A stretch of DNA of 64,000 bases, taken from positions 60,710,893 through 60,774,892 of the forward strand of contig CP136067.1 in assembly GCA_032622095.1 (NCBI GenBank). The letters run 5' to 3'. This document shows, one piece after another, positions 32,966 to 44,292 of the stretch. The DNA comes from Siphonodentalium dalli. Taxonomy: Eukaryota > Mollusca > Scaphopoda > Gadilida > Siphonodentaliidae. Every line of letters begins with the position of its first letter. Position 1 is the stretch's first letter. Under the pieces are notes generated by a model. It was not told where the DNA came from. It saw nothing but the letters and a program-made list of their open reading frames with translations, and made no database searches. Made by a program: the position numbers and the translations under genes.

Positions 32966-34019
32966 TGAAGGCCCGGTGCTATCGACGCATCGCCTGCCTT
33001 GCAGTTCAATGTGTCACCTGCCATGCACTGCTGCCATTCCAGGGGATTTCACTGCATGGGTTCCGACCTGTCCTCCATTCGTCAGGTCTTTTCCGGCACC
33101 CGTCCCTCCCGGTTTGGGGCGGGCCAGTATCCCTGTTATCCACCTGTGTTCTTTCATCCATCAGTGTGACCTTGATTTGTACTGTTCCTGGCCTTTTTCG
33201 ACTCCTAGGCCAGAACCTACACAGACTTATAATTTCCATTCCGAGGCTCTGGAATTTGTGCCTTGTCAAACCAGGTGACCTAGTCGGGATACTTGCCTCT
33301 TTTCTCCATCTCCTGGATGGACGGTGCTGTATGGAGACGAGGACGTGCTGTCACTACATCCCCTAGATTCGGCAGCATTTGATGCGTGTCCGAGTTCGAC
33401 ATACCCATCCAAGAGTGCCTTCCAAGAGGGTAATTTCAGATGGGTCAGTCCTTCGATCTTAGGATAACAATTGCGCACCATTTTGCATGCATTACCAGCA
33501 CAATACTAACAGCAAAGAAAAAGAAGGATGAGCAAACGTGGCACCTTCTCCTGCTTCCTCCATCAGCATGGAGTTGAGTTGGTTAATGGACATGCCTCCT
33601 CCTTATTGTTCGTGGCCTCCTCAGCCTCCGCAGAGAAGTACGCCTGTTTTCCACAATCGAAGGACTGGATGGGGCCTCCATATCAAGAAGAAATGCCAAC
33701 GCGTGGCACATTTCTTTCTGCCAACTCGGTACAGCCTGCGCTGCAGGCTCGGAGTCTCTTAGTGGTCATGCCTCCTCTATTTGTAGTCGTGGCTTCCACA
33801 ACCTCCGAAGAGAAGAGCGGCTACTAGTATGGATGTTCTGCAGCAGCTCCCGCTGGTGCTGCCTCAGTAAATCCAGGTTAATTCTATCGTGGCACATACT
33901 CGTTCAGAACCGTTTCTTGCCATGGCTACCTCATTGTTACTTGTCGGAGACAAGTCGCAATCATTCGACTGATTGTTTTGTACAATATTACCTCCGTTAT
34001 TTGTACTAGCCTACCACCG
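32966..34019. other. GC-richer stretch between direct repeats, no gene supported
   Basis: Contains overlapping ORFs on both strands (up to 143 codons) without recognised motifs. Base composition differs from the AT-rich surroundings, which fits the inside of an old element. Not enough for a coding call. Confidence 0.4.
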
Positions 34020-36112
34020 AACCAGCTGCAGCAATTGCAGGCACTGCCTTAGTAGGATCCGATCCTGTGCTTCTCACAGATTTGACAAAGCTGACTTGTG
34101 GTGAATTATGGGGGGACGCTTAAGTGCATGCGACTTTGCTCAGGGGTTAGACCCTGGCGTGAGATTTCAATAGTGTACCACCCGCAATTGCTCATCGTTA
34201 GAAGCATCAGCACACCGGCGACGGGGTTAGAACTCGCCTGACTATGTTGTCCTTGATGACAATTAATACAAGCTAACTACGGAGGTCCCCATGATTATGT
34301 CATGTCACCCCATTTCCATCTTTTCCCTGACAAAACCAGGAGTCCAGTCAAGCTTTGCCTTCTTACCAGATACCGATGGGTCAGCCTGCCCACCTATCCT
34401 ATCTTTCTCGGATATTGGGACGTGATTTGTCCACCAGCCTTTTCTCAGACTCTGAGGTTTCCTCTGTCAGACTGATTGTCTGCCATGTCCAATTGCTCTG
34501 GCCATGTGCCACAATCAGGAACTGCTCATGACTCATATTTGATTCGCCTCCATTCTCACCTCCCTTCATATCCCAACCGGGTATTCAAGGTGTTGTTGAG
34601 ACCAGTCTTTAGAGTTTCGGGTCTTCGAATCTGTTCAATTTTGTGATGATCGCCATGGTGCACTTATTCAGCGACATATTATGGACTTAATAGTGTGCGT
34701 GGAACTGATAAGTTTGTATGCAGGTGCTATGCCTCTCACCGGAATTTGGCATTGTGCTCACATGGCTGAAAATATCACGCTTATCGAACATCCTGCTCAA
34801 TCGAAAATATCGTCTGATCTATGCTCATTTTAAATATTTACTTCTCGATTCGGGACGCATCTCGCAGAGACAGATTAACAAAAATTATTTCGTCATCGAG
34901 GGTCTCTGCATTTAGTTGGTGTTTACGTGTGACTGTGGGTGTAGTCCATTTTGATATCATATTTGTCACAATACCTACTTTGAACAATTCTCCATTTCTA
35001 TTTGATCCCCCTACCAGAGTGTTTCACATCACATTAAAATCAAGATTCTTATTCATCAGATTTTGCGATAACTGATTCTCACCTTAATTTGGGACATTGA
35101 AAATTATTGCCGCATGCCCATATGTGTTAATAATACCAGTTGTCGTGATTATAACAGTTTGTGTAACTTTTCTGCTAACCTATGGTATGGGTTACCTACG
35201 CACCCACCAGACGAACGACAAATAAGTTCCACATACTTTTGAAACCATGCAGGCTTCACAGGTAGGCAGAATGTTGAGGCAGATCCATTAGCTGTATCGG
35301 TTATTCTCCTTGGTTGACCATACAGTTCAATTTCCAGTTACTTGGCTTTGTGTACTGAGGTGGACACTCTATCTGTCTTGGTCACATCTCTGTGTCTGCT
35401 TTTTCCTTCCATGGTCATTCTTCCCAGTGCCCTGACCATATTCTGCACAACTCCCTGTAATATGTTCTCCTGGTGCCCCATTGGTCTGTGACCACCAGGC
35501 TTCTCCAATCTCCCCTGGGTCTCTAAGTTAGGCTCAAAATACCATTGATTTTTAGAGTATAACATGCTGAATCAAGTTAGTCATATCGCCCTGAAAATTT
35601 ATATATTTTGCGAGAACCATTACGAGAATTGAACTGGTGTTTCTGGGGAGGGGGAGGGCGAGAGTAATAATAGTGTTTTCTCATAGGTTTGCTATGGTCC
35701 CCTCTTTCATTGTCTTGTGGGACTGTCAACATCTTCTGGATGTCGTTCTAGTGCTGCGTCATCCTCAGAAGGGCTGGGGGGATGGGGTAGGTCTCTTTAT
35801 CCTATTGGGAACATGAGTGAATGAGTTATCTCCCTTGCCGATGACCAATGTTTATCCTGGACACCTTCACTCTGTGAATATTAGGGCACATGAAGTATGT
35901 GCTGTTTCCTTTTAGGAGGCTCAGTTGCTTTTGGGTTTATCTGAGCTACTGCATATGGGACACAATGGTCTATTTTCGCACATGTCTACCAAGAAATCTT
36001 TTTGGTACAGGATGCAAATCTTTTCTGCTTCAGCAGGTGGGTTTCATGGGCCTAATCTGATTATCTGCCTCGTGGCCTCCTCCTATTCAAGAATTCTAAT
36101 TGTAACCATTAG

Positions 36113-36900
36113 TTATACCCCCCGCAATGAAGTTAGGGGGGGTATACTGGAGTCAGCTTGTCCGTCCGTCCGTCGTCCGTCCGTCGTCCGTCCGTCGTCC
36201 GTCCGTGGACACAAATTTGTCCTGAGTTTTTCTCAGTCGTTTTTTGATCAATTTCCGTGAAACTTGGCACAGACATTCAACCACCATGGGAACCTGCGAT
36301 TATGACGTCTGTCAGACTTTTTTTGGTGGAGTTATCCCCCCTTTTTCGACTTAGAAATTTTTCGCAACATGTATACTTTTGTCCGAGCTTTTATTCCTAC
36401 ATTTTTCCGTCAAATTTTTTTAAACGTGGCACAGATATTTAGTACCATGGGAACTTGTGCACCTGCGATTATGACGTCTGTCCGACATTTTTTGGTGGAG
36501 TTATCCCCATTTTTCGACTTAGAAACTTTTTTTGCAACATGCATAATTTTGTCCGAGCTTTTATTCCTACATTTTTCGGTCAATGTATTTTAATCTTGGC
36601 ACTGATATTTAGTACCATGGGAACCTGTGCACCTGCGATTATGACGTCTGTCCGACATTTTTTGTGTGGAGTTATTCCCCTTTTTCAACTTAGAAATTTT
36701 TTCGCAACATACATAATTTTGTCCAAGCTTTTATTCCTACATTTTTTTATCAATAGGTTTAAGATTAGGGTTATGGTTGTACACCTGCAATGGGAACTGT
36801 TATTTTATTATTTTAACTAAATGTTTACTGACATGTGAAACATCTTAGTATTTTAAAAACAGGGGGGTATCCGTAGTCCCATTGGGACAGTCACACCTCT
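36113..36900 (+). mobile_element. TATACCCCCC-type element with ~175-bp tandem units
   Basis: Begins TTATACCCCCCGCAATGAAG with partner GTTAGGGGGGGTATACTGGA (a hairpin), then a GTCCGTCCGTCG tract, then about three units of ~175 bp (TTTTATTCCTACATTTTTC, ACCTGCGATTATGACGTCTG, TTTGGTGGAGTTATCCCC). Ends GGGGGGTATCCGTAGTCCCA and CACACCTCTAGT. A paralogous locus at ~37755-37775 (CATTAGTTCATTCAGTG) shows the site without it; at most a 3-4 bp (T)AGT duplication. Confidence 0.75.
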
Positions 36901-36949
36901 AGTTCATTCAGTGTCCAAGATGTCTTTGATGGAGATATAATATTTTTTA

Positions 36950-37293
36950 CCCAAAATATGTATCTTCCTAATAAGTATCTTGGACACTGAACTCATAGGG
37001 CTCTCCCAGTTGGGAGCAACATTCCCGCCCCACGCACTCGGTCAAACGCATTGAACACACAGACGGGAGAAAATTAAAAAGACCATAGACTTACATGACA
37101 TCGCTTTTATAGCGAAAGTAACGTCACATGATCTGTCGGAAGTTGAACCTAATCGGGTTTGACCATGCGCATACTGTAGGTACTCCGTACTGATTTTTAA
37201 AAACTTCTTCTAGAATCTTGCAAGCAAGAAATATATAACCATTAGTTCATTCAGTGTCCAAGATACTTATTAGGAGATACATATTTTGGGTAA
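36950..37293. mobile_element. MITE-like module with ~50-bp inverted arms, copy 1
   Basis: TTTACCCAAAATATGTATCT ... GTATCTTGGACACTGAA at left is the inverse of TTCAGTGTCCAAGATAC ... ATACATATTTTGGGTAAA at right, ~250 bp apart. A short third arm at 36898-36945 makes a local hairpin. The same module recurs at 37808-38139. Confidence 0.7.
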
Positions 37294-37807
37294 AAAATAT
37301 TATTTCTCTCCGAATCTTAAGGCCTGCTCAGGCTCCTCCCCTTTGACCAATTGTCCCCTGGGGGGGAAGCGTAATAACCGTGTTTCTCATAGGTTTGCTG
37401 CGGTCCCCTCTTTCATCCTCAGAATTGGAGGGGGTAGGTCTCTATATCCTATTTGGGCCATGCATGAATGAGTTAATTCCCTTGCCTATGACCAATATTT
37501 ATCCAAGACACCTTCACTTTGTGAACATTGGGGCACCTGAAGTACAGGTACATCTGTTTCCTTTTCGGAGCTCAGTTGCTTTTGGAGTTCTGAGCTACTG
37601 CGTATGGGACACAAGGGTCTATATTTACACATGTCTACCAAGAACAACACTTTTCTTTACAGGATGCAAATCTATTCCGCTTCAGCAGTTGGGTCTCATA
37701 GGCTTAGTCTGAGTATCAGCCTCGTGGCCTCCTCCTGTTCAAGAATTCTAATTATAACCATTAGTTCATTCAGTGTCCAAGATATCTTTGCCGGAGATAT
37801 AATATTT

Positions 37808-38139
37808 CTTTACCCAAAATATGTATCTCCTAATAAGTATCTTGGACACTGAACTCATATGGCCCTCCCAGTTGGGATCAAAAACGCATCAAACACACAG
37901 CAGGGAGAAATTAAAAGACCGCAGACTTACCTGACAGGGCTTTTATAATGAAAGGACTGTCACATGTCATGGTCTAACGGAAGTTGAACCTGATTGGGTT
38001 TGACCGTGCGCATACTTTAGGTACTTCATACCGATTGTTGATTTTTCTTCTAGAATCTTGCAAGCAAGAAATATATAACCATTAGTTCATTCAGTGTCCA
38101 AGATACTTATTAGGAGATACATATTTTGGGTAAAAAAAA
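37808..38139. mobile_element. MITE-like module with ~50-bp inverted arms, copy 2
   Basis: Same arms and similar interior (CTTCTAGAATCTTGCAAGCA near the right arm) as copy 1. It sits in the second direct repeat, so both copies probably arose by duplication of the larger block. Confidence 0.7.
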
Positions 38140-38639
38140 TGGTATATTCGGATACTTGGAACGTGTTAGCTAATGTTACAGTTTACGTCCAATCACAGTC
38201 CATCACCCTAACGAGGATGTCATTACTTGGAACGTGTTAGCTAACATTACAGCGACTTCACAGTATTTATTGGAAGATACTGCCTTGTATCTTGTGATTC
38301 AATGTCCTATAACTCATTGTATCATAACCACAATAGTTATTAAAAAGGAGATTATGTTCGTTATCACATGTATAACCACACTTCAATTTGCTCTGTTGAT
38401 ATAATAAATAGTGTCTCATTCTTTACATACATGTACAGCATGACTGAAAGAGTTGGGTTACTATGAATCGGCAACTGGTTTGATTGGGGCCAAGGACAAT
38501 ATGATGCTCAAGATTTGGCAACAACCGATTTCCTTTCGAAGTTTCTGTTATTGAATGAAATCTCCATCAAATCATCAGTATCGGAAGAATACATTCCCAT
38601 CGAAATTTGGATATTAACTTTATTGCTCGTGCCTCCTCC

Positions 38640-39000
38640 TGGGCTTACATTCTAATTCATATAGTTCAGTTGAAGGGCTTTCATTAGCGGAAAAATATAA
38701 TTTTTATAATTATAATTAAACTGAATTATCATAGATCCCTCCCATTGTGGTGCCATTCCCAACCCTGTGACTCACAAATATCATGATTGAGTCGGAAATA
38801 AAACTGACTAGTTAATCGCTAAAACGCGGGAGTTATACTGGGCGCATTCATGCATGACAAATCCGTGCGCAAGTAAACAGGGTAAGCCGACAATAAATTT
38901 TAACCCTCCTGATTGACACAAAGCCAGAGATATAATCCATATAGTTCAGTTTCTGGCTTCCCTTAAGGAAAAATTCATTATAATTATAAAAATTATATTT
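38640..39000. repeat. Inverted repeat, AT-rich arms with CATATAGTTCAGTT
   Basis: CATATAGTTCAGTT appears at 38659 and 38939; AATATAATTTTTATAATTAT at ~38694 is inverted at ~38976-39000. It abuts the pearl-like element F and seems to have replaced its first 5' hairpin arm. Confidence 0.5.
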
Positions 39001-39588
39001 TGAGCTATTGCTATGGGTTGGCGTCCATCGTCATTATGTGCGTCCGTCCTTTCATGCGTCAACAACAGCACAGCCATTTTGAATTTCAAATTTGAATCAA
39101 CCCGCACACCCTACAGCCCGTATTTATGGCCGGATCATTTTTTTATTTTGCAGGCACTATTGTGATCACCTGTAGATGGGAACTATCAAATTTGAATGAT
39201 TTTCAATTAAAAACATGGCCGCCGGTAGCCGTCTTTGATTTTACTCAATGAATGACTATATCCTTTGGCACAGACCACATTCCTCATCTGATGATCAACA
39301 AACTTCATATGGGTTTTCGGTGTGACCTCTAGATGGGAGCCTCCTATTTTGACCGAAATTTGTTGAAAAACATGGCCGCCAGTGGCCATCTTGGAATTTA
39401 CTCTTTGTGTGATTAAATCCTTTGGCACACACTACAGACCACATATCTCATCTGATATCACCAATCTTCATATGGATTTTCGGGGTGACCTCTAGTTTAC
39501 TTTCCTTCTTCTTTATCATTCTATTCATTGCTAAGCAAATAATTAACAACTTCCAAGTAGAGCTACAGTGTCACTGACACTTTCATTT
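39001..39588 (+). mobile_element. Pearl/HINE-like element F, 5'-truncated
   Basis: Starts at TTGAGCTATTGCTATGGG, lacking the first hairpin arm. Core units of the CTCTAGATGGGAGCC subfamily follow, then AGTAGAGCTACAGTGTCACT and GACACTTTCATT. It ends ~100 bp before the acceptor of the terminal START exon. Confidence 0.7.
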
Positions 39589-39688
39589 GCACATGTACAT
39601 GTATTCACTTGACAGCACAACACTAAAAGTTGTTTCGCTCAGTATTGTTTGTCCCAAAAGGTTATAAATCTTATATTATTTTTTTCAG

Positions 39689-39802
39689 GGCTGGCTGCCA
39701 GGGACGATAATTGATCAGACGATGTCAACATTCCTCTTGGACTATATAAAATTTATTCGGAAACATATGGAGGAAATTCTTAGTAAATCGTCGGAAGCAT
39801 GA
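39689..39802 (+). CDS. STARD3-like: STARD3-like terminal exon: START C-terminal helix and stop
   Basis: 114 bp from a strong acceptor (long T run, then cag) to TGA: 37 codons and stop. It begins GWLPGTIIDQTMSTFLLDY and ends in a helix rich in K/R/E. With the preceding NLK it forms LKGWLP, the loop before the C-terminal alpha helix that gates the lipid cavity in START domains. The protein ends about where STARD1 and STARD3 end. Poly(A) site not identified; an ATTAAA at 40449-40454 is the nearest plausible signal I noticed. The intron before it is 11.7 kb, and its last 0.7 kb holds a pearl-like element ending ~100 bp before the exon. Confidence 0.9.
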   Translation, partial: GWLPGTIIDQTMSTFLLDYIKFIRKHMEEILSKSSEA

Positions 39803-40209
39803 CATTCCAATAGAACAAAAAAAGAAGATGTTCAAAAAAGTTGAATACGCCATCATCAACCCGTGACACATGTGGCATTATCTGTCCCTTATGTACTTTG
39901 TAATCATGCTCACTTGGTCCTGCTCACAGAATTTTTTTATTACAAACATCACCTTTCTATTCCACTTAATGTTTCTATTTCATTCATTAGCATATTTCTG
40001 GCAGTAAACACAAAAACCACTATCACTATGATGATATGATCTCAATAATTGCAATGCATTATTTGGGTTTTTTTTATATTTATATATGACATCAACTGGA
40101 AATATATGTAGTATAGTACATTATTTGAGTTGGCTTTACAGCAAGTAGCAATAGGCATTGCAATATGATAACTCTGTTCTACTTTCCATGTAGCCACAAA
40201 GATAATTGG

Positions 40210-40344
40210 TATACTAAAATGCTGTTTCAGTACCTTAGGACTCCCGTTGATATGGCGCTCTTCACAAATCTTTCGATTATACTAAAATGCTGTTTCAGTA
40301 CCTTAGGACTCCCGTTGATATGGTGCTCTTCACAAATCTTTCGA
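40210..40344 (+). repeat. 68-bp tandem duplication
   Basis: TATACTAAAATGCTGTTTCA through TCACAAATCTTTCGA occurs twice in tandem with one difference (GGCGCTC / GGTGCTC). It lies downstream of the START stop codon, possibly in 3' UTR. Confidence 0.9.
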
Positions 40345-40724
40345 CAGAAATAACACCGCTAACTGTAAGATGGAATGTAGACCTTGGCTATCATGCCTTT
40401 CTGTGTTCCCTTATTTTATTTAGTATCTATTTCCTTGAAAGGTTTTAAATTAAAAAAATTCTTTAATTTAATTTGGTGTTTTCCATTTTCTGGTCAAATT
40501 TAAGTCTAAGAAAAATGTATGTAGACCACCTATTATTCCTCTATATATGTGCATTATATATATGGCACCAAGTGCGCATAATATTTCATCTCCGGTTAAA
40601 CTTCCTCATTTCAAACTAAAACTGTTATCTAATCTTCACATTCTTTTGGCATTTGATGACAATGTAGATATCATTTTGAGGTTCTATGGGAATATGAGTG
40701 AATATAAATTGTTTGATCGTCTGT

Positions 40725-40985
40725 GTGACCTCTAGATGGGAGCCTTTGATTTTTTTCACGAAATTCGCCAATAAACATGGTCGCCAGCCAGGAGTGAGCT
40801 ATTAAATTTGTTTTTAATTTTATTCGAAAATGGACGCCAGTGGCCATCTTGGAATTTACTATTTGCATGACAAAATTCTTTGGCACACCCGACAGGTCAC
40901 ATCTCTCATCGTCACCAAACTTAATAAGGATCTTCATGTTGACCTCCAGATGGGAGACTTTGATTTTTCCCAAATTTGTTAACCA
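40725..40985 (+). mobile_element. Pearl-like core fragment
   Basis: Two core units (GTGACCTCTAGATGGGAGCC, GCCAGTGGCCATCTTGGAAT) without termini. Confidence 0.6.
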
Positions 40986-41686
40986 TTTCAACCCTTAATG
41001 CAGAATACTTGCGAAAGCCCATATGTATCTGTATCACATCTGAACCTCTCGATTGTCATACGCCAATAGAGGTGTTACATGTGTTTCCATGCATGCATCC
41101 TCGGCACTGTTCCAGTCACGTATTGTTCTTACACAAAATATGAAGGTTTGTATTGACTTCTGTTAGCCAGTTGATATGGCCTTGAGTTAATACACTAATG
41201 CTCTTCCACAATATTTTGCATTTGGTCTGAAAAATGTTTGGCTTTGACTTTCCTGCCTGGTCTGTTCCATGTAACTAAGCCCTTAGATTTGATAGTTGGC
41301 ACTGACCCATCCACAGTCCTCTGGAATAACTTGAGCTGTTGATTTTTTCTTCTATCTTGTGGAGGTGGCAGTTCTTCTTCGAACATTTTCGTCACCTTTC
41401 CTTTGGTCCTGTCTCTTTAGTTGCCGGTTGTGAACCTCGTCGCCTTGCACTTTCTCTAGTTGTCTGATATCTCAGCTTCATAATTGTCCCAGATTTCTGC
41501 ACCAAAGTCAGCTGTCGTACTAGTGTTATATATGCGATCTTTATAAGATTGATTTACTGTTTGATCTTATCAGTTTTCTTTTTAGGAGGCCCCAAGTGCT
41601 GCTTGTTCTACTGATAATTGTGTTCATGTGTGGCTCCAGTAAAATTTGACAGTGTAAATCCTAAGTATGCTGTTTCTGTGGGTGCG

Positions 41687-41945
41687 AGTCATTTGATACC
41701 TAAACCAAATGATAGCCACCGAAAAAAGTCAAATTTGAGTCAAATGATACCTTCATCTTGAGTCAAATGATACCTTCCCGAGTCAAGTGATACCTTTTCA
41801 AAATAAAGGTTAAATATTTTCTTTTATGAAATGAAAGTATCCTTTAATCTATGAAGGAACTAATTTTCATGTTTTGGTATGAGTATCACTTAACTCGAGA
41901 ATTATTTGACTTGGGTATCATTTGACTTGGGTATCATTTGACCTA
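41687..41945. repeat. Cluster of GTCAAATGATACC motifs in both orientations
   Basis: At least seven copies of [GT]AGTCAA[AG]TGATACCT or its inverse within 260 bp. A related cluster is at 44098-44292. Confidence 0.7.
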
Positions 41946-42654
41946 CTCTATAAAATAAGAGGATGAAGATATGTGCCTAAATTCTATGATCATAGAAATT
42001 TAAATACCTAAAAAAATTAGGGTGTCTAAGTAGGCGTAATATTATATTTATTAATTTTTTGTTATTTTGGCATATTCTTCTGATTTTTCATGTCATATTT
42101 TATTTACAAGATATTGAGTTAAAAATAATTTTGATTGTCAAATGGATTTATGAAAAACAATGTTTTAATCATATTTTTAAATTTAACTTCTTCCCACAAA
42201 ACAGTTTACATAATGGAAAAGGAGAAAACAAAAGAAAATACTAGGCCATTAACTACCTACATGAGTGATATTTTATTCAACATGATCTTTACTAGTAACC
42301 ATCGAGCTATAACATTCTAGGATTGAAATCCAATTGATATGGATTAAAGAGTAGTTTCTCATTTTAGCAATGGCAATATTGTATCATGTTATGGATAAAA
42401 CAACAATATTCTGATTTCATCTCTAACAAGTCAGTGATAAATCTTGTGTGGGCAGAGTGAATACCTTCAATTAACCAATCAATGGCATAGAGGTACATGG
42501 GACTCTCACTAATCTGGCAGAGGATTCAGTATTTATTAGACTGTCATGGTGTGCACATCATAGATAGACATGTGATAATTAATAAATTACATCACTTATT
42601 CTGGAAATTTCTTTTTGCAAAATGTCTTCAACTTAATTCACAAATGTTTTTAGC

Positions 42655-43990
42655 TTTGTCCATTGTCCGTCCATTCATCTAGACATCCGTACATCCGTCT
42701 GTCCATCCGTCGATCCATCCGTCAGTCCATTAAGAATCATCTTCTTCTCCAGAACCATAAGACCAATTGGGTTCATATTTGGTGTGGCTGTTCCCTAGGT
42801 CACTCACATTTAGATTTGTTCAATTGAGGTCACCAGGTCAAATAGTTGTGAATCCAGGGCCCTAGTCTGGAATATAAACAATCGCATAGCACTGATGTGC
42901 GTGTGTCATTAAAATCAAATTGAATAAAATGTCCTGCTCTAATATCATTTTGTTAACCCGAACTCTGGTGAACTCATTAAAATATCCTGATTTTGCAAAG
43001 AAAATGGGGAGTGTAGTGGATTGTATTTGTCTGTTGGGGTGTCCTTCTGTCCATCCATATGTCAGGGTGTCACTCTGTCCATCCATCAACAATTGTCGCC
43101 TTCTCCAAATCCATAAGACCGATTGGGTTCATATCTGGTGTGGGTGTTCCCAAGGTAACTCAAATTCAGATTTGATCAAATGAGGTCATCAGGTCAAATA
43201 GTTGTGAAGCTTAAAAGGTCATAACTCTTTCCCTCCATAGTATTTCTTAAAATGATTTCTTCTCAAGAACCATCAGGCTTATTTAGCTTCTGTTTGGTAT
43301 GGAGGTTTCTGGGTGAATGGAATTAAGATTTGTTCAAATTGGCTCACTATTTCAAATAGTGATAAGTGCAGTGCTTAGTATAAGTGCAGTAATAGTAATT
43401 CTTAAAACATCTTCTCCAGAACCACAAGACCAAATTGGATCATATTTGGTTGGGATATTAGCTAGAACTGGGATACAGATTTGTTCAAATGGGGTCACCG
43501 AGTCATATATGGGCAGGTCCTGGAACATAACTCTTTCCCACCATATCAATTCTGAAAACAACTTCTTCTCAAGATCCATTAGGCCAATTTAGCTTATTTG
43601 GTATGGAGGTTCCTTGTGTGACTGGGATTCAAATTTGTTCAAATTGGGTCACCGGATAAATTATGGGCGCCATGCAGGGACATAAATCTTTCCCACTAAA
43701 GCAATTCTTAAAACAACTTCTTCTCATGACGATTGATCATAAGAGGTTTAAGACATAGAATCTTGAACATTTAACCATTTTGATTTTAAAAAAAACATTA
43801 TTTTAAATTATACATTTTATTTTAATTGAATTTTGTTACTGTTATTAGATTTAACTCCTTGCTGTAGCTTTGTCCCTGGATAGAAGTACTTGTTTTAAGA
43901 GATTTTGACAAGTACTGACTGTTGTAGTCTTCACAATACATGAGCGACTCCACAGTCATTGCCTGTCTTGTTATATAAATAATGTAGCTT
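42655..43990 (+). mobile_element. CATCCGTC-type element with ~190-bp tandem units
   Basis: CCGTCC-rich tracts at 42661-42730 and 43035-43090, then units with CTTCTCCAGAACCATAAGAC, GGGTTCATATTTGGTGTGG, TTCAGATTTGTTCAAATG and AGGTCACCAGGTCAAATAGT. Its 3' part shares TGACTGTTGTAGTC...CACAGTCATTGCCTGTCTTG with the copy ending near 49770. Confidence 0.65.
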
Positions 43991-44097
43991 GTTTTAAATA
44001 TACATTTTGGAGACAAACTGTAATAGATTATCTAAATCAACATTATGTCTTCTGCGACAGCCAGGAAAAACTGAGTACCATGTTATTGTTTTCAAAG

Positions 44098-44292
44098 TGA
44101 TACACTAACTGGTCAAATGATACCTAAAATGGCCAAGTCATTTGATGCAGGTCTTTTTGAGATCAACGTTTTTGATAAAAGGCAGCATTTGACTAAATAA
44201 AGGTATCAAATGACTTGGCCATCTTGGGTGTCATTTGACCAATTAGGGTATAACTTTGCATGGTATCATTTCACTCACGTATCATTTGACTG
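44098..44292. repeat. Inverted-repeat cluster of GTCAAATGATACC motifs
   Basis: AACTGGTCAAATGATACC and GGCCAAGTCATTTGAT at left are mirrored by ATCAAATGACTTGGCC and GTCATTTGACCAATT at right, making a ~150-bp imperfect palindrome. Confidence 0.7.

Larger units (their letters stand above)
30985..35640 (+). repeat. Diverged direct repeats, 30985-32965 and 34020-35640
   Basis: Aligned blocks: 30985-31345 with 34020-34380 (TGCATGCGAC, GGAGTCCAGTCAAGCTTTGC), 31345 with 34617 (CTTCGAATCTGTTC), 31765-31816 with ~35380-35425, and 32734-32960 with 35427-35630 (CCCCATTGGTCTGTGAC). Copy 1 is interrupted by pearl-like element E; copy 2 carries ~0.6 kb extra at about 34650-35240. Together with ~1 kb between them this may be a degenerate retrotransposon with long terminal or internal direct repeats. 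No reverse transcriptase, integrase or recombinase motif was recognised, so the class stays open. Confidence 0.6.
35680..38145 (+). repeat. Direct duplication: 35680-37320 and 37378-38145
   Basis: Shared blocks: TCATAGGTTTGCT[AG][TC]GGTCCCCT, ATGAGTTA, GACACCTTCACT, GAGCTACTGC[AG]TATGGGACACA, ATGTCTACCAAGAA, CCTCGTGGCCTCCTCCT. Copy 1 contains the 36113-36900 insertion. Each copy ends in the CAGTGTCCAAGAT inverted-arm module. Confidence 0.75.
2028..39802 (+). other. STARD3-like: STARD1/STARD3-like gene, 3' six exons (partial gene)
   Basis: Six exons separated by introns of about 1.2, 16.8, 4.1, 3.3 and 11.7 kb encode ~248 C-terminal residues of a START-domain protein. All acceptors are AG and the donors read gtgagt, gttagt, gttagt, gtatgt and gtagtc. 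Phases fit throughout: 0, 0, 0, 2, 0. START domains carry one lipid (cholesterol in STARD1/3) in a hydrophobic pocket. Blocks typical of the STARD1/3 subfamily are visible: SRDFVTLRR, KYVRGESGPGG and LKGWLP. The first exon here starts with two bases of a split codon, so upstream exons exist outside the window; in STARD3 they would encode the four-helix MENTAL membrane domain that anchors the protein in late endosomes. GWLP plus a following IIDQ is closer to vertebrate STARD1, so an undivided STARD1/3 ancestor-type protein is also possible. Introns are packed with mobile elements. Confidence 0.88.

Noticed and set aside
32935-33366. 143-codon + strand ORF and overlapping minus-strand ORFs
   Set aside because: Several frames are open at once because the stretch is GC-richer; no motif recognised and no splice context.
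30985-35640. DIRS-type retrotransposon call
   Set aside because: Direct repeats fit loosely, but no reverse transcriptase or tyrosine recombinase motif could be read; left as unassigned repeat.
36369-36820. Overlapping ORFs of 74-121 codons with repeated peptides
   Set aside because: They follow the ~175-bp tandem units of the TATACCCCCC element; frame shifts between units.
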